50,847 nt of DNA, from IMG/VR virus record IMGVR_UViG_3300029922_001797, positions 1 to 50,847 of that record; one strand, written 5' to 3'. Made by a program: the position numbers and the translations under genes. Under the pieces are notes generated by a model. It saw only the letters and a program-made list of their open reading frames with translations, had not been told where the DNA came from and searched no databases. The DNA comes from a virus. Shown piece by piece: positions 29,072 through 35,875 of this stretch; position 1 is the stretch's first letter, and every line of letters starts with the position of its first letter.

Positions 29072-29255
29072 TAACTTAGACGACAGGCACTATCGTGAAG
29101 AGCTCATTAAGGTATTAAGTGAATACGACTTAACTATTAATGAAATCAATGGACCAAAGCACGATCAATTTTATTGGGATCAATTTGAAACAAGTTTTTT
29201 GGAAGCTTGTTATAAGGTTGCAATGAATAAATTACACGGCGTTAAGATCGTTTAG
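29064..29255 (+). CDS. Unknown small protein (63 aa)
   Basis: MNNNLDDRHYREELIKVLSE, acidic helical. GGAGGA site in the previous gene. Function unknown. Confidence 0.55.
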   Translation: MNNNLDDRHYREELIKVLSEYDLTINEINGPKHDQFYWDQFETSFLEACYKVAMNKLHGVKIV

Positions 29256-29267
29256 CGAAAGGGCAAT

Positions 29268-29648
29268 ATGTATAATTTAATCAATGGATATACTAAAAAA
29301 GCAATGATTGCAAAGATTTTAGAAGGTAACAAGGGCTGGAAAAGCACTCGATCTTCTGAGAAAAATGGAACATGTGTTTATAGAGCAAGTGACGGAAACA
29401 AATGTGCGGTAGGGTGCTTTATTCCAGATGAGCTATATGAGCCTGAAATGGACGAGGGTCAGAGTGAATATGATGGAATCGATGCCAAAACATTACTTAA
29501 GACATACCCAAAACTCAATAATTTCATGCCTTTGGAAGTAGAAGGATTATTGGAATTGCAATCCGTTCATGATGCTTTTATTGATGGTATAGGTGTAAGT
29601 TTAAAACAAGCCATTGCACATTGGATTGAGAATAATGTTCGGGATTGA
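29268..29648 (+). CDS. Conserved phage-type unknown protein (126 aa)
   Basis: MYNLINGYTKKAMIAKILEG. CVYRASDGNKCAVGCFIPDELY and a closing LKQAIAHWIENNV. I recall proteins with this 'C.Y....G..CavG..ip' core in several phages, uncharacterised. GAAAGGGCAAT site. Confidence 0.63.
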   Translation: MYNLINGYTKKAMIAKILEGNKGWKSTRSSEKNGTCVYRASDGNKCAVGCFIPDELYEPEMDEGQSEYDGIDAKTLLKTYPKLNNFMPLEVEGLLELQSVHDAFIDGIGVSLKQAIAHWIENNVRD

Positions 29649-29681
29649 TAAGTAAATCAGTCGATAAACTTATCACTTTTT
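29646..29681 (+). terminator. Intrinsic terminator (weak, AT-rich)
   Basis: TGATAAGT (29646-29653) and ACTTATCA (29668-29675) pair over 8 bases, then CTTTTTAAA. It closes the transcript from 28561. Confidence 0.5.
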
Positions 29682-29696
29682 AAAATAAGGAACAAT

Positions 29697-29831
29697 ATGA
29701 AAGATTGTAAATGTCTAACATGCGAAAGAGTAATTGTAACTAGCTACCCCTCCGATCGATTTATTTGCCAAGAGTGTGTCTCGTTACTAGAATTGATTTT
29801 TAGGGCACATCCACACTGGAAGCCAACTTAG
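29697..29831 (+). CDS. Small zinc-finger protein (44 aa)
   Basis: MKDCKCLTCERVIVTSYPSD: CLTC and CQEC (residues ~6-27) make one zinc knuckle. AAGGAACAAT site. One of several tiny zinc proteins in this region. Confidence 0.55.
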   Translation: MKDCKCLTCERVIVTSYPSDRFICQECVSLLELIFRAHPHWKPT

Positions 29832-29838
29832 ATCATAG

Positions 29839-29867
29839 TTGACAAAATAAGTATTGCTATTTTAAAT
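29839..29867 (+). promoter_or_regulatory. Sigma70-like promoter
   Basis: TTGACA (29839-29844), 17-base spacer, TTAAAT (29862-29867). Confidence 0.55.
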
Positions 29868-29914
29868 TGTTTAAGATACAATAAGAAGAGTTCGATAAAC
29901 CAAAAGGAAGAAAT

Positions 29915-30145
29915 ATGAAAAAGAAGAAAAAAGAACCTAAATTTAAAGTTAACCCACATAATGTCGCAAAGAGCATGAAGAAGCAACTAGGCGAATTCCA
30001 TGCCCAGCGCGTAGTAAGGGAAATAGTTAATTCTAATAAGAACTTTAGCGTCGCCGATATTAATACTAAAGATATTTTTAACCTTGATGAAGTAAAACGC
30101 AATCATCGTATCTGGGAACAAGTCTACCATATCCTCCATAAGTAA
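29915..30145 (+). CDS. Small basic protein (76 aa)
   Basis: MKKKKKEPKFKVNPHNVAKS, very basic, helical (AKSMKKQLGEFHAQRVVREIV). Could bind nucleic acid. AAGGAAGAAAT site. Confidence 0.57.
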   Translation: MKKKKKEPKFKVNPHNVAKSMKKQLGEFHAQRVVREIVNSNKNFSVADINTKDIFNLDEVKRNHRIWEQVYHILHK

Positions 30146-30161
30146 TGGGGGTAGGGTTAAA

Positions 30162-30500
30162 ATGGAAACTTGCAAGACATTAATCTCAAAAGTGGATTTT
30201 AGCAAGGATTCACTAGAAGTAAAAATAAATATTAAGTACCAACACAATGATTGGAAGAGACTTGAAGATTTCTTCGAAGGTGACGAAGAGAGGATTACTG
30301 AAGCATACGATAGGATAGCAAATGGAAAATCTAAATTTTTAACCATTTTGGTGGAAGTTGAGTTTGAAAATATGCGCGGAACAGATTGTATGGGTTCGGT
30401 ATGGATTGATTCTACATATACTATTCAGGATTGTGTTGAAGAAAATAAAATGATTTCTAGGGCTACGAGCGATCTATTTAATCGAATGGAGTTAAAATGA
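30162..30500 (+). CDS. Unknown protein (112 aa)
   Basis: METCKTLISKVDFSKDSLEV; alternating beta/helix, acidic (FFEGDEERITEAYDRI). Overlaps the next gene by 4 bases. No family recognised. Confidence 0.58.
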   Translation: METCKTLISKVDFSKDSLEVKINIKYQHNDWKRLEDFFEGDEERITEAYDRIANGKSKFLTILVEVEFENMRGTDCMGSVWIDSTYTIQDCVEENKMISRATSDLFNRMELK

Positions 30501-30814
30501 ATCCTAAATTTAATAAGGGAAATATGGTATACTACCGCAATAATCCTTGGCTCATTACTCAATTATACCAATATGTCAACCAACAATTTTATGTAATAGA
30601 AGACAGTAATCGCATTATGGTTAAGGTTTACGAAGCAGAACTTCTAAGTAAAGAAGATTGGGAATCCAGCCATAAGGCTAGTCAAGCCTTTATTGGAAGA
30701 ATGGCTTTTGAAAGAGGCTTATCAGGGAAGGTCGATCAGTATAACGGTTGCTCTTGTGGAGCTCATGCTGTAAAAGATGCTAGGCACTCTACATGGTGCG
30801 ATATTAAAAATTAG
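30497..30814 (+). CDS. CxCGAHAVKDARHS-family protein (105 aa)
   Basis: Paralogue of the 28107 protein: MNPKFNKGNMVYYRNN start and near-identical CSCGAHAVKDARHSTWC end, with divergent middle. About 2 kb apart, so a recent or selected duplication. Confidence 0.66.
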   Translation: MNPKFNKGNMVYYRNNPWLITQLYQYVNQQFYVIEDSNRIMVKVYEAELLSKEDWESSHKASQAFIGRMAFERGLSGKVDQYNGCSCGAHAVKDARHSTWCDIKN

Positions 30815-30831
30815 ATACTTAAAAATAATAC

Positions 30832-30860
30832 TTGACTAATAGTATAATATTTGGTAAAAT
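30832..30860 (+). promoter_or_regulatory. Sigma70-like promoter of the candidate sRNA
   Basis: TTGACT (30832-30837), 17-base spacer, TAAAAT (30855-30860). Start site expected near 30867. Confidence 0.72.
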
Positions 30861-30866
30861 AAAGTA

Positions 30867-30946
30867 AGACAGTCGGCAATCTCTCCCCCGAAAATGCTGA
30901 CTCCCTAACCCAGTATATTGATCCCCCTCAGTATACTGGGGTTTTT
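30867..30946 (+). ncRNA. Candidate small RNA with two C-rich hairpin loops
   Basis: Lies between a consensus-like promoter and an intrinsic terminator with no ORF inside. Hairpin 1: AGTCGGCA/TGCTGACT (8 bp) with loop ATCTCTCCCCCGAAAA. Hairpin 2: CCCAGTATA/TATACTGGG (30909-30917, 30932-30940) with loop TTGATCCCCCTCAG, then TTTTT. Both loops carry a CCCCC run; C-rich loops are known to bind Shine-Dalgarno sequences (RsaE-type sRNAs). About 80 nt. Confidence 0.6.
30909..30946 (+). terminator. Intrinsic terminator
   Basis: CCCAGTATA/TATACTGGG 9-bp stem, then G and TTTTT. It ends the sRNA and precedes the cold-shock gene by 24 bases. Confidence 0.75.
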
Positions 30947-30969
30947 AAAAGTTAACAATGAAAGGCAGT

Positions 30970-31173
30970 ATGACAAAGGCGAATGTGAAGTGGTTTAACG
31001 ACAAAAAAGGTTTTGGATTCTTAACAGTTGAAGGTGGACAGGATGTATTTGTCCATCACTCTGAAATCCAAGGCGAAGGATTTAAAACTTTAAAAGAAGG
31101 TGAGCCAGTAACTTTCGATCTATATGAAACCCCTAAGGGCCTAATTGGAAAGAATGTTAAGAGGGATGTATGA
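30970..31173 (+). CDS. Cold-shock-domain protein
   Basis: 67 aa; ATG 30970 (an upstream ATG overlaps the AAAGG site). [16 protein letters not shown] is RNP1 and [12 protein letters not shown]2, then an [17 protein letters not shown] end: the single-stranded nucleic-acid binding CspA-like beta-barrel at full length. Cold-shock proteins melt RNA structure and occur in several phages. It follows the sRNA's terminator and has no separate promoter visible, so some read-through may be needed. Confidence 0.88.
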   Translation: MTKANVKWFNDKKGFGFLTVEGGQDVFVHHSEIQGEGFKTLKEGEPVTFDLYETPKGLIGKNVKRDV

Positions 31174-31376
31174 ATACGGTAGTTTATCAGGGTGAAGTTG
31201 ATGTCCTAATCGCCATTGACAATGTTCGCAAAGAACTTGCAGAGGCTTCTAGACGAGACGCTGATCTAACAGAGATGCGCGAGATTCATGGGCGTCTAGT
31301 ATCTCTGTACGCCGTACTAAATATTGACAATATTCTTGTTATTATTGACCAAATTGATTATAAGAGGAGCGCTTAG
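31170..31376 (+). CDS. Unknown small protein (68 aa)
   Basis: [20 protein letters not shown]; alpha/beta acidic. Overlaps the cold-shock stop by 4 bases, so it is coupled. Confidence 0.56.
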   Translation: MNTVVYQGEVDVLIAIDNVRKELAEASRRDADLTEMREIHGRLVSLYAVLNIDNILVIIDQIDYKRSA

Positions 31377-31377
31377 A

Positions 31378-31599
31378 ATGAAAAGATATGATGCTGTCCT
31401 AATTATTGCTCAGTGCTTGGTAGAGCCACAAGAAGATAGTGTGATGAAAGAAGCTTCTAGGATTCTATACAAATTACAAAAAGCAGGATTGATGCCTCCT
31501 TCTATAACTAAACATTATCCAAAAGGAAGTTCTGAAAATAAACACTATCCTTCAGGTATGCTATCCAATACATGGGAAACTGATGAAGAGGAAACATAA
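31378..31599 (+). CDS. Unknown small protein (73 aa)
   Basis: ATG 31378 (MKRYDAVLIIAQCLVEP), behind GAGGAGCGC. Contains repeated HYP.G words (KHYPKGSSENKHYPSG). An in-frame upstream start is rejected because it lies within the previous gene. Confidence 0.55.
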   Translation: MKRYDAVLIIAQCLVEPQEDSVMKEASRILYKLQKAGLMPPSITKHYPKGSSENKHYPSGMLSNTWETDEEET

Positions 31600-31601
31600 A
31601 A

Positions 31602-31799
31602 GTGAATTTTACATCGACCAATACAGAAGTGTTTTTGAAATCTAGTAGCAATAATTACAAAAGTGTTTTTTATAAGTGTAATGCCTGTAAGAAGAAAGTA
31701 GATATCACAGAACTTCAAAAGCATGCAGAGATTCACAATCCTGTATTTAGGTTTCTCGAATGGAATAAAATTCTTAACCTTTATACTTTAAATTTTTGA
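31602..31799 (+). CDS. Small C2H2 zinc-finger protein (65 aa)
   Basis: GTG start at 31602, in a palindrome of the AAAAGTGAATTTT type. Residues ~26-45 read CNACKKKVDITELQKHAEIH: C-x2-C-x11-H-x3-H, a classic single C2H2 finger. No good ribosome-binding site, so the start is uncertain. Function unknown. Confidence 0.45.
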   Translation: MNFTSTNTEVFLKSSSNNYKSVFYKCNACKKKVDITELQKHAEIHNPVFRFLEWNKILNLYTLNF

Positions 31800-31809
31800 G
31801 GAGATAGTG

Positions 31810-32091
31810 ATGAGTACCGTACATGAATCAGTGGATACCATTAGAATTACTGGAACCGGCATAGAGTCTTGTGGGTCCACAATAAAGGTAGAATATCCAC
31901 GAAAGATATTCGAGCTTTATGATCCCAATGGAGACACTATCTCGTACCATAGTACACTAAAGGGCGCTCTACTAGCAATGCGGGATAAGATTGAACTTGA
32001 AACCCCAGGATTGTGCCATGCATTTGAAGATGATACTGAAATCAAAATAGATTTAAGGTATTGTATTGACTCAATTGAATTAAAAGATTAG
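31810..32091 (+). CDS. Unknown small protein (93 aa)
   Basis: MSTVHESVDTIRITGTGIES; GAGGAGATAGTG site. Beta-rich acidic protein with two Cys. Last gene before the tRNA remnant and terminator. Confidence 0.57.
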   Translation: MSTVHESVDTIRITGTGIESCGSTIKVEYPRKIFELYDPNGDTISYHSTLKGALLAMRDKIELETPGLCHAFEDDTEIKIDLRYCIDSIELKD

Positions 32092-32131
32092 TCGTGCTAA
32101 GGGGTTCGAATCCCCATGCTGGCTTGCAACC
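32092..32131 (+). other. tRNA 3'-end remnant (possible attachment site)
   Basis: A T-arm GGGG-TTCGAAT-CCCC (32101-32115) is followed by a likely acceptor strand, but no matching 5' half exists upstream (it is inside the 93-aa gene). Phages often carry the 3' piece of a host tRNA as attP, and a serine recombinase lies 1.2 kb away. Remnant of a captured tRNA is the alternative. Confidence 0.4.
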
Positions 32132-32141
32132 ACGGCTAGAG

Positions 32142-32178
32142 GCCCATTCCTTTATAGGGAGTGGGCTTTTTTATTTTT
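32142..32178 (+). terminator. Strong intrinsic terminator
   Basis: GCCCATTCC (32142-32150), loop of 7, GGAGTGGGC (32158-32166): 9-bp stem with one wobble, then TTTTTTATTTTT. Ends transcription of the 30970-32091 genes. Confidence 0.85.
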
Positions 32179-32271
32179 CCAGAAGTATTTTCTGTGACCA
32201 AACATTTTACATACGCATAAATTATATACATAGGTTTGAAAGACACATCTTGATTTCATTAGTATTTTAGT

Positions 32272-32287
32272 TGGCACATCTCATGCA
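32272..32287 (+). promoter_or_regulatory. Sigma54-type (-24/-12) promoter
   Basis: TGGCACATCTCATGCA, GG-N10-GC (GG 32273-74, GC 32285-86). Closest of the three to the TGGCAC-N5-TTGCA consensus. Here an AGAGG site follows (32301-32305), so this transcript has a normal leader. Confidence 0.58.
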
Positions 32288-32311
32288 TTATATAGTAGTA
32301 AGAGGTATGGT

Positions 32312-32536
32312 ATGAAACATAAAGTTTGTATTTTTAATGACAGAACAAGGAATATGCATTTGCAGGTTCAAAATGGTGACGGTGCATCTTATGATGTAAC
32401 AGTTTTGCCTAAGACCCATTTCATAGCAGCACTTGAACTTGGAGAAGGTCAGATTCCATATTTAAAAATATGGGAGACAGGACAGGCACTGATTTCATAT
32501 ATTAATCCCACTTGGCTAGAAGGAGAAACAAAATGA
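32312..32536 (+). CDS. Unknown small protein (74 aa)
   Basis: MKHKVCIFNDRTRNMHLQVQ; beta-rich. The 'FNDR...m.l.v.....ydv...p...' pattern resembles phage hypothetical proteins I have seen but cannot name. First gene of the unit behind the third -24/-12 promoter. Confidence 0.58.
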   Translation: MKHKVCIFNDRTRNMHLQVQNGDGASYDVTVLPKTHFIAALELGEGQIPYLKIWETGQALISYINPTWLEGETK

Positions 32537-32751
32537 AGAAGTTTAATGAGTTAGATTTAGGACAGCAATCAAAGGCTTTGAAATTTATTGAAGACGAATT
32601 GAAAGTATTAATGCAAGACGCAACATATCAGAATTTCTTTAAGAAAAAAGAAAATTGTAAGGAAATCAGAAAGCATATCAAGAAGATTGCAAATGAGACC
32701 GTGTATGACAATAACGGAGACATAATGGTTGAAGAGAGTTTGAGGAATTAA
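32533..32751 (+). CDS. Small helical protein (72 aa)
   Basis: ATG 32533 (MKKFNELDLGQQSKALKF); GGAGAAAC site. Helical with a Lys-rich middle (FFKKKENCKEIRKHIKK). Ends on the start of the next gene. Confidence 0.57.
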   Translation: MKKFNELDLGQQSKALKFIEDELKVLMQDATYQNFFKKKENCKEIRKHIKKIANETVYDNNGDIMVEESLRN

Positions 32752-32960
32752 TGATTAATCAATACAATGACTTCTTAGGGTTCTCTGAACTATCCTTGGC
32801 AGCACTATCTAATGATGATATGTTAGCATTTTTCAGGGAGAATAGGTTTATCTTTAAGAACCAGAAAGGTAAGAGGGAAGAAGAATCCCTATATACCATT
32901 GAAGAGTATGTAGTAATTAGAGAAGGTTTTTTGAAATGGGTAAAGGATAAAAATGAATAA
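32751..32960 (+). CDS. Unknown small protein (69 aa)
   Basis: MINQYNDFLGFSELSLAALS, starts on the preceding stop. Helical, Lys/Glu-rich. No family. Confidence 0.55.
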   Translation: MINQYNDFLGFSELSLAALSNDDMLAFFRENRFIFKNQKGKREEESLYTIEEYVVIREGFLKWVKDKNE

Positions 32961-33159
32961 GGTTAAGAAATCTAAAAACGTCATTCGGTACAATGACAAG
33001 GATTGTACCATAACTGTAAATGGAAAAGTTGTGGCTACATGGAACGACGAAGCTAATTGTGATTATCCAGAGGATTTAATCTGGGGCAGGGATATTGGGG
33101 CACTATTTACTAAAGCTTTTGAGGCTGGTTACGATTTAGCAAAAGAAGAAAAAGAGTAG
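32953..33159 (+). CDS. Unknown small protein (68 aa)
   Basis: MNKVKKSKNVIRYNDKDCTI; beta hairpin then helix (FTKAFEAGYDLAKEEK). Its stop is two bases before the next promoter. Confidence 0.56.
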   Translation: MNKVKKSKNVIRYNDKDCTITVNGKVVATWNDEANCDYPEDLIWGRDIGALFTKAFEAGYDLAKEEKE

Positions 33160-33188
33160 TTGACAAGAATGATAATTCATGGGAGAAT
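33160..33188 (+). promoter_or_regulatory. Sigma70-like promoter
   Basis: TTGACA (33160-33165), 17-base spacer, GAGAAT (33183-33188). The -10 is poor; it may serve the 55-aa gene and the recombinase. Confidence 0.5.
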
Positions 33189-33194
33189 AGATAT

Positions 33195-33362
33195 ATGGAC
33201 AAGTATACAAGAACCTATGACGGATATTATATTGTAGAATACTATACCGATACTGAAACACCCACTTCTAATTCAGGAGTAGTTATCAACATTAAGTCAT
33301 GGTATCCAGCATGGTTAGTAAGATTGGTTGTTCGTTATAAGCTATCAAGGAGTAAGTCATGA
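33195..33362 (+). CDS. Small unknown protein (55 aa)
   Basis: MDKYTRTYDGYYIVEYYTDT, Tyr-rich start and basic end. Its TGA overlaps the recombinase ATG (ATGA). Probably a coupled leader gene. Confidence 0.52.
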   Translation: MDKYTRTYDGYYIVEYYTDTETPTSNSGVVINIKSWYPAWLVRLVVRYKLSRSKS

Positions 33363-33964
33363 AACACGTAGCAGTTTATTTGCGAGTAAGTACAGAAGGA
33401 TTAAAAGGTGGTAAAGAGCAGACCACTGGTTCTCAACGTTTAGAGATTGAGATTTATCTTAAATCCAAAGGTATTACCGATTTTGTAGCGTATGAGGATT
33501 TAGGAATAAGCGGCACCAAGAAAGATCGCCCATCGCTAAAAAAATTGATGACTGACTGTCGCCAAGGAAAAGTTTCTATGGTGGTATGCTACAAGATGGA
33601 CCGCCTCTTCCGAAGTCTCCCCGATTTGCTAGAAACTTTAGCGGAATTCACGAAACTAAGTATAGAGTTCGTAGCCTTGAAAGATGGGATCGATTTGTCC
33701 AATGCTACCGGTCGCCTTATGATGCAGATTCTTGGGGCATTCGCAGAATTCGAGGCAAGCGTAACGAAGGAAAGGGTATTGTCAGGTCTGGCCAACGCCA
33801 AGGCTAAGGGCGTGAAACTGGGGCGTCCTATGAAGACTGGCCATGCGGTTGTGGATAAACTTAAGGGTGAAGGACATAGTGTTATAGAGATTTCAAATAT
33901 TACGGGACTAAGTCGGCAGAGCATTTATAGGACTTTGAATAAGGAGAATCGAAATGAAAACTAA
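33359..33964 (+). CDS. Small serine recombinase (resolvase/invertase family)
   Basis: 201 aa. VAVYLRVSTEG has Arg and catalytic Ser11; the E-helix arginines lie in KMDRLFRSLPDLLETL, with FAEFEASVTKERVLSGL after. The C-terminus has a resolvase HTH (GHSVIEISNITGLSRQSIYRTLNK). Length matches Hin/Gin/Tn3 resolvase. It cuts and rejoins DNA at two short sites by a covalent Ser-DNA link. Could invert a tail-fibre segment, resolve multimers of a phage-plasmid, or integrate. No inverted recombination sites were found adjacent. Confidence 0.9.
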   Translation: MKHVAVYLRVSTEGLKGGKEQTTGSQRLEIEIYLKSKGITDFVAYEDLGISGTKKDRPSLKKLMTDCRQGKVSMVVCYKMDRLFRSLPDLLETLAEFTKLSIEFVALKDGIDLSNATGRLMMQILGAFAEFEASVTKERVLSGLANAKAKGVKLGRPMKTGHAVVDKLKGEGHSVIEISNITGLSRQSIYRTLNKENRNEN

Positions 33965-34196
33965 ATCTGATGATCCAATAACAGGATTTGCATCCCCTAA
34001 TCCACATGTAGGTGGTGGTAGCATTGGGTTAACCAAAAGAGAATATTTTGCAGTCATGGCCATGCAAGGTTTGGCGACGAGAGAACAGATCGACGCAAAC
34101 AGAAATTGGAATGAGGGTCGCAAGGAAGAGTTATCCTTATATGCCGTAAAGATGGCCGATGCTCTTATTGCAGAACTTAATAAGGAGAAATTATGA
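33954..34196 (+). CDS. Conserved small phage protein (80 aa)
   Basis: MKTKSDDPITGFASPNPHVG with SIGLTKREYFAVMAMQGLAT and a closing YAVKMADALIAELNKEK. This 'GLTKREYFAAMAMQG..AD.LI..L' layout is common in tailed phages and prophages, uncharacterised. Overlaps the recombinase end by 11 bases. Confidence 0.7.
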   Translation: MKTKSDDPITGFASPNPHVGGGSIGLTKREYFAVMAMQGLATREQIDANRNWNEGRKEELSLYAVKMADALIAELNKEKL

Positions 34197-34426
34197 AACT
34201 CACAAACGAAACCGATAAAGAACTGGAAGTTAAAGCAGATGAATATGCTGAAAATACTGAGTTAAACTATACTGATGAATTGTCGGAGGCCTTCAAAGCT
34301 GGAGCAGCTTACGGTGAAGCCAGGGCGTGGGAGAGTTTTTATTGGTTGATCGCAAGAGACTTCGGAAGCGGACCAATTAACCCGAATCATTTGCTAGAAG
34401 AAATTAAACGCCGAGGCATCCTATGA
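34193..34426 (+). CDS. Unknown small protein (77 aa)
   Basis: MKLTNETDKELEVKADEYAE; acidic helical with Trp pair (ARAWESFYWLIA). GGAGAAAT site; overlaps neighbours by 4 bases. Confidence 0.58.
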   Translation: MKLTNETDKELEVKADEYAENTELNYTDELSEAFKAGAAYGEARAWESFYWLIARDFGSGPINPNHLLEEIKRRGIL

Positions 34427-35328
34427 AAATCACAAACGAAAAGATTGAAGAGATACTAAGATTAATTAACGAGCTTAAGGGTGTCACGGATTTAGATTCA
34501 AATTATTACGATGTTTATTTTGGGCCAGATACGTACAAGCCATCTTTTAAAGATTTTGAAATGCTCTGCTTGGAAATTCTAGAACACCGCCGCCTCGCAA
34601 CTCCGGGCGAGGATTTGGATAAGAGGATTGATGACGCTGCCATTCTTCACGGCATAGACGACATGGGAATTGTTGGCAAGGAAGATGTGCTCACACCATC
34701 GGGATTTAAAGTGGGAACAAGAGATGTGATTTACCCGCATGTGGAATGCCGGACATCATTTAAAATTGGCGCTCATTTCGTAATCCCAATCATCAGGGCT
34801 GAGTCGAAGTCAGCTATAAACGCGCTGATGCAGGATTATGAATATAAAGTGGAAAACATTATATCGCTTCAACACGCGGCTGAAGAAATGGAAAAAACGT
34901 ATAAAATCTCGGTTGATAAAAGAATAGAGCTTCAGCGCAGGATTGATTCTTTATTGCGCACGCTCAGGAATATTTACACCTCTTACTGTCCATCAAATCC
35001 TTCAATGCTTATTGCAGAACAAAATAAATGGATATGTGGTCTAGCAAAAGATGCGGTACTTGATTATGAAGCAAGATCTTTAGTTGACGGTCAACCAGAC
35101 CAATCTGAAATCGCAAGCTTGCAGGAGCAGGTGAAAATTTGCGAAGATGCGCTTGAAAAGAATGTCGATTTAGTTCCTTTAGGCGAGCGCCGCGATTGTA
35201 CAGGATGTGACTATGATGGTTATATTAACCAAAATCATCATCGGGAATGCATTCATGTATCCTTATCTGAAGGCCTATCCAAACTCCACGCCCTCCGCGT
35301 TCAGGGTAAAGAGGGACGGAAGGAATGA
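34423..35328 (+). CDS. Unknown protein with coiled coils (301 aa)
   Basis: MKITNEKIEEILRLINELKG; an N-terminal helical part, a beta region (DVYFGPDTYKPSFKDFEML) and long central heptads (ISLQHAAEEMEKTYKIS...RIELQRRIDSLLRTLRNI). A Cys pair (CTGCDYDG) near residue 265 lies before a basic end. Somewhat GC-richer than neighbours. Possibly a hybrid of two phage proteins; function unknown. Confidence 0.6.
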   Translation: MKITNEKIEEILRLINELKGVTDLDSNYYDVYFGPDTYKPSFKDFEMLCLEILEHRRLATPGEDLDKRIDDAAILHGIDDMGIVGKEDVLTPSGFKVGTRDVIYPHVECRTSFKIGAHFVIPIIRAESKSAINALMQDYEYKVENIISLQHAAEEMEKTYKISVDKRIELQRRIDSLLRTLRNIYTSYCPSNPSMLIAEQNKWICGLAKDAVLDYEARSLVDGQPDQSEIASLQEQVKICEDALEKNVDLVPLGERRDCTGCDYDGYINQNHHRECIHVSLSEGLSKLHALRVQGKEGRKE

Positions 35329-35681
35329 GTTTAGTTAAGGGAAGAAATAATAAATTGAATTTAGGCGATAAAATAGAATTCACGGAAGAAATGGTTAAAT
35401 TCTATGTGGAACATGTTAACGATTTCTTTTTAGCGCCAGGTGAGAAAGAGGTCGATAAGGAACATTATACCTTGATTGCTGGATTCTATCATGCTTTTCT
35501 TACAGGTAATCTCCCAAAAGGAAAAGTGACTGGATATGGCTCCAACGATTCAGGACCTAAGCCCTGGAATGGCAAGAAGTGGGTTGATCTCAAAGACAAA
35601 AAGGTAGTCAGGGTAAAAGTAAAATTAAAGTATTCTGAATATGAGACTTATGTTTCAGAAAGACATACAAGAAAGATTTAA
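35325..35681 (+). CDS. Unknown protein (118 aa)
   Basis: MSLVKGRNNKLNLGDKIEFT; Lys-rich, beta/helix. Ends convergent with the 55-aa minus gene, the stop codons overlapping by 3 bases. Confidence 0.58.
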   Translation: MSLVKGRNNKLNLGDKIEFTEEMVKFYVEHVNDFFLAPGEKEVDKEHYTLIAGFYHAFLTGNLPKGKVTGYGSNDSGPKPWNGKKWVDLKDKKVVRVKVKLKYSEYETYVSERHTRKI

Positions 35682-35845
35682 TAGTCCTCGTCGTCGTCTT
35701 CCTCTTCGTCATCTATTTTCCATAAAAGTGTTTCTGCCTCGATCATGGCTGACAGTTTTTCATAGATGTCTTGCTGAAGAGTTTCTTGATCGTCTTCATC
35801 GCCCTTTACTTTGATCGGGTTCAATATAATCTTTAGATATTTCAT
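35678..35845 (-). CDS. Small acidic protein (55 aa)
   Basis: ATG 35845 with TTAGGAGAAC before it. MKYLKIILNPIKVKGDEDDQ, ends in an Asp/Glu run (DDEEEDDDEDY). Acidic tails like this occur in DNA mimics and chaperones, but nothing more specific can be said. Convergent with the plus gene before it. Confidence 0.58.
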   Translation of the reverse strand: MKYLKIILNPIKVKGDEDDQETLQQDIYEKLSAMIEAETLLWKIDDEEEDDDEDY

Positions 35846-35875
35846 AGAGTTCTCCTAAGTGCAAAACAAACATTA

